Shown here piece by piece: positions 62,796 through 64,000 of a DNA stretch of 64,000 nt. Source of the DNA: Pseudomonadota bacterium (GTDB lineage: Bacteria; Pseudomonadota; Gammaproteobacteria; JAKAQQ01); NCBI GenBank assembly GCA_021810635.1, contig JAJZIH010000001.1, positions 124,001 through 188,000 of the forward strand, given 5' to 3'. Under the pieces are notes generated by a model. It was not told the DNA's origin and searched no databases. It was given only the letters and a program-made list of their open reading frames with translations. Position 1 is the stretch's first letter. Each line of letters begins with the position of its first letter. Both the position numbers and the translations under genes were made by a program.

Positions 62796-64000
62796 CTAGC
62801 CCTCGTCGGAGGCCGTTTTGCGTTCGCGACCATAGATGACGTAGGGATGCGACTGCCCCGCCACCACGGATTCATCGACCACCACCTTGTTCACCCCCTT
62901 GAGGCTGGGCAGGTCGTACATCACGTCCAGGAGGAGTTGCTCGAGGATCGTCCTGAGCCCGCGGGCCCCGGTCTTGCGCTGGATGGCCTTGTGCACGACC
63001 GCCCGCAGTCCGGAATCGCGGAACTCGAGTTCGGCGCCCTCCATCTCGAACAGTTTCTGGAACTGCTTGACGATGGCGTTTTTGGGCTCGGTGGTGATGC
63101 GGACCAGGGCCTGTTCGTCCAGTTCGTCGAGAATGGCCACCACGGGCAGGCGCCCCACGAACTCCGGAATCAGTCCGTAGCGGATGAGATCCTCGGGTTC
63201 GGTATTGGACAGGAGCTGACTGAGCCCGGTGTCCGCGGACGGGGGTTGGGGCAGTTCCGCGGTGAAGCCGATGCCGCCCCGCTGGATCCTTTTCTCGACG
63301 ATCTTTTCGAGGCCGGAAAAGGCGCCGCCGCAGATGAACAAGATGTTGCGGGTATCCACCTGCAGGAACTCCTGCTGCGGGTGCTTGCGTCCCCCTTGGG
63401 GGGGGACCGAAGCCACGGTTCCCTCAATCAGCTTGAGGAGCGCCTGCTGAACCCCCTCCCCGGACACGTCACGGGTGATGGAGGGATTTTCCGATTTTCT
63501 CGAAATCTTGTCGATCTCGTCAATGTAGACAATCCCGGTCTGGGCCCGTTCGATGTCGTAGTCGCACTTCTGAAGCAGCTTCTGGATGATGTTCTCGACG
63601 TCCTCTCCGACGTATCCGGCCTCCGTCAAGGTGGTCGCATCGGCAATGGTAAAAGGAACGTGAAGCAGCCGGGCCAGGGTCTCTGCGAGGAGGGTCTTAC
63701 CTGATCCGGTGGGTCCGACGAGGAGGATGTTACTCTTGGCGAGTTCCACTTCCTCCCGCTGTGATCCATGCTCCAAACGCTTGTAGTGGTTGTAGACCGC
63801 CACCGATAAAATCTTCTTGGCGTACTCCTGCCCGATCACATACTGGTCGAGAACGGCCTTGATCTCCTGCGGCTTGGGCAGTTTCTCGCTGACCCGCTCG
63901 GACTGTTCCTGGATCTCCTCACGGATGATGTCCTTGCACAGCTCGACGCATTCGTCACAGATGTAGACACCGGGGCCCGCGATGAGCTTCACGACCTCAT
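62796..64000 (-). CDS. clpX: ATP-dependent Clp protease ATP-binding subunit ClpX (partial, N-terminus beyond window)
   Basis: The visible 401 codons, from [17 protein letters not shown] onward, cover the second half of the zinc domain (the Cys pair of ICDECVELC) and the whole AAA+ module. Seen are Walker A GPTGSGKT, the pore loop GYVGE, Walker [10 protein letters not shown], the second pore region [19 protein letters not shown] and sensor [11 protein letters not shown]. About 25-35 N-terminal residues lie outside. ClpX unfolds substrates for ClpP, whose gene usually lies just upstream. Confidence 0.96.
   Translation of the reverse strand, partial: EVVKLIAGPGVYICDECVELCKDIIREEIQEQSERVSEKLPKPQEIKAVLDQYVIGQEYAKKILSVAVYNHYKRLEHGSQREEVELAKSNILLVGPTGSGKTLLAETLARLLHVPFTIADATTLTEAGYVGEDVENIIQKLLQKCDYDIERAQTGIVYIDEIDKISRKSENPSITRDVSGEGVQQALLKLIEGTVASVPPQGGRKHPQQEFLQVDTRNILFICGGAFSGLEKIVEKRIQRGGIGFTAELPQPPSADTGLSQLLSNTEPEDLIRYGLIPEFVGRLPVVAILDELDEQALVRITTEPKNAIVKQFQKLFEMEGAELEFRDSGLRAVVHKAIQRKTGARGLRTILEQLLLDVMYDLPSLKGVNKVVVDESVVAGQSHPYVIYGRERKTASDEG

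Overview
The window is chromosomal DNA of a GC-rich Gram-negative bacterium. It carries a cell-shape and peptidoglycan cluster (mreBCD-mrdA-rodA-mltB-rlpA-dacA), a clpX-lon-hupB-tRNA-Val-tRNA-Asp-ppiD block, lipoproteins, an outer-membrane barrel and lgt. This gene order resembles Gammaproteobacteria of the sulfur/iron-oxidising type (Chromatiales, Acidiferrobacterales, Acidithiobacillia). That placement is an inference from gene content; no marker here fixes a genus. No insertion sequence, prophage or CRISPR array was seen. Genes are packed tightly, with many ATGA, GTGA or TAATG stop/start overlaps.

Layout. 0-6 kb (minus): a co-directional run of an M20D amidohydrolase, a DUF3311 membrane peptide, a sodium:solute symporter, a gamma-glutamyltransferase, a DsbG-like protein and a metallo-beta-lactamase-fold protein cut by the left edge. 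6-11 kb: rmuC divergent from typA, then a Rieske-FAD reductase. 11-13.2 kb: umuDC, with an N-terminally extended UmuD and an inverted repeat at its promoter. 13.2-15 kb (minus): thiS-thiG-trmB. 15-17.5 kb: hemA-prfA, with a possible 13-codon leader peptide coupled to hemA. 17.4-18.8 kb: an unknown membrane protein, a small lipoprotein and a strong terminator. 18.8-21.9 kb (minus): a transsulfuration operon, cbs-cgl-SseB-like. 21.9-24.2 kb: prmC, marC and a ThiF/MoeB E1 enzyme. 24.2-27.4 kb (minus): gatCAB. 27.5-36.9 kb (plus): mreBCD, mrdA, rodA, mltB, rlpA, dacA and a D-amino-acid aminotransferase.

36.8-47.5 kb (minus) is an eleven-gene run: gcvT-gcvH-gcvPA-tpx-gcvPB-pfkB-rlmI-lgt-thyA-kynU-lipB. 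It joins glycine cleavage (a methylene-THF source) with thymidylate synthase (a methylene-THF consumer) and the lipoyl transferase that the pathway to lipoylated GcvH needs. Divergent from it at 47.6 kb are phenylalanine hydroxylase and pterin carbinolamine dehydratase. 48.8-53.9 kb (minus): methyltransferase-rnhA-dnaQ-CPA1 antiporter-outer-membrane barrel-ugd. 54-57.6 kb (plus): gloB, mltD with five LysM domains, fabI. 57.6-64 kb (minus): clpX (cut by the right edge), lon with a heat-shock-type promoter, hupB with a near-consensus promoter, tRNA-Val, tRNA-Asp, ppiD.

The most notable non-coding signals are the umuD inverted repeat, the hemA leader reading frame, a palindrome on the mreB -10 region, the sigma-32-like lon promoter, and several genes whose -10 element lies only 6-9 bases before the start codon, which suggests leaderless transcripts. 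I found no clearly new multi-gene system. The best candidates are the extended UmuD plus operator, the leader-coupled hemA, the one-carbon/lipoate operon and the gamma-glutamyl/peptide scavenging cluster.
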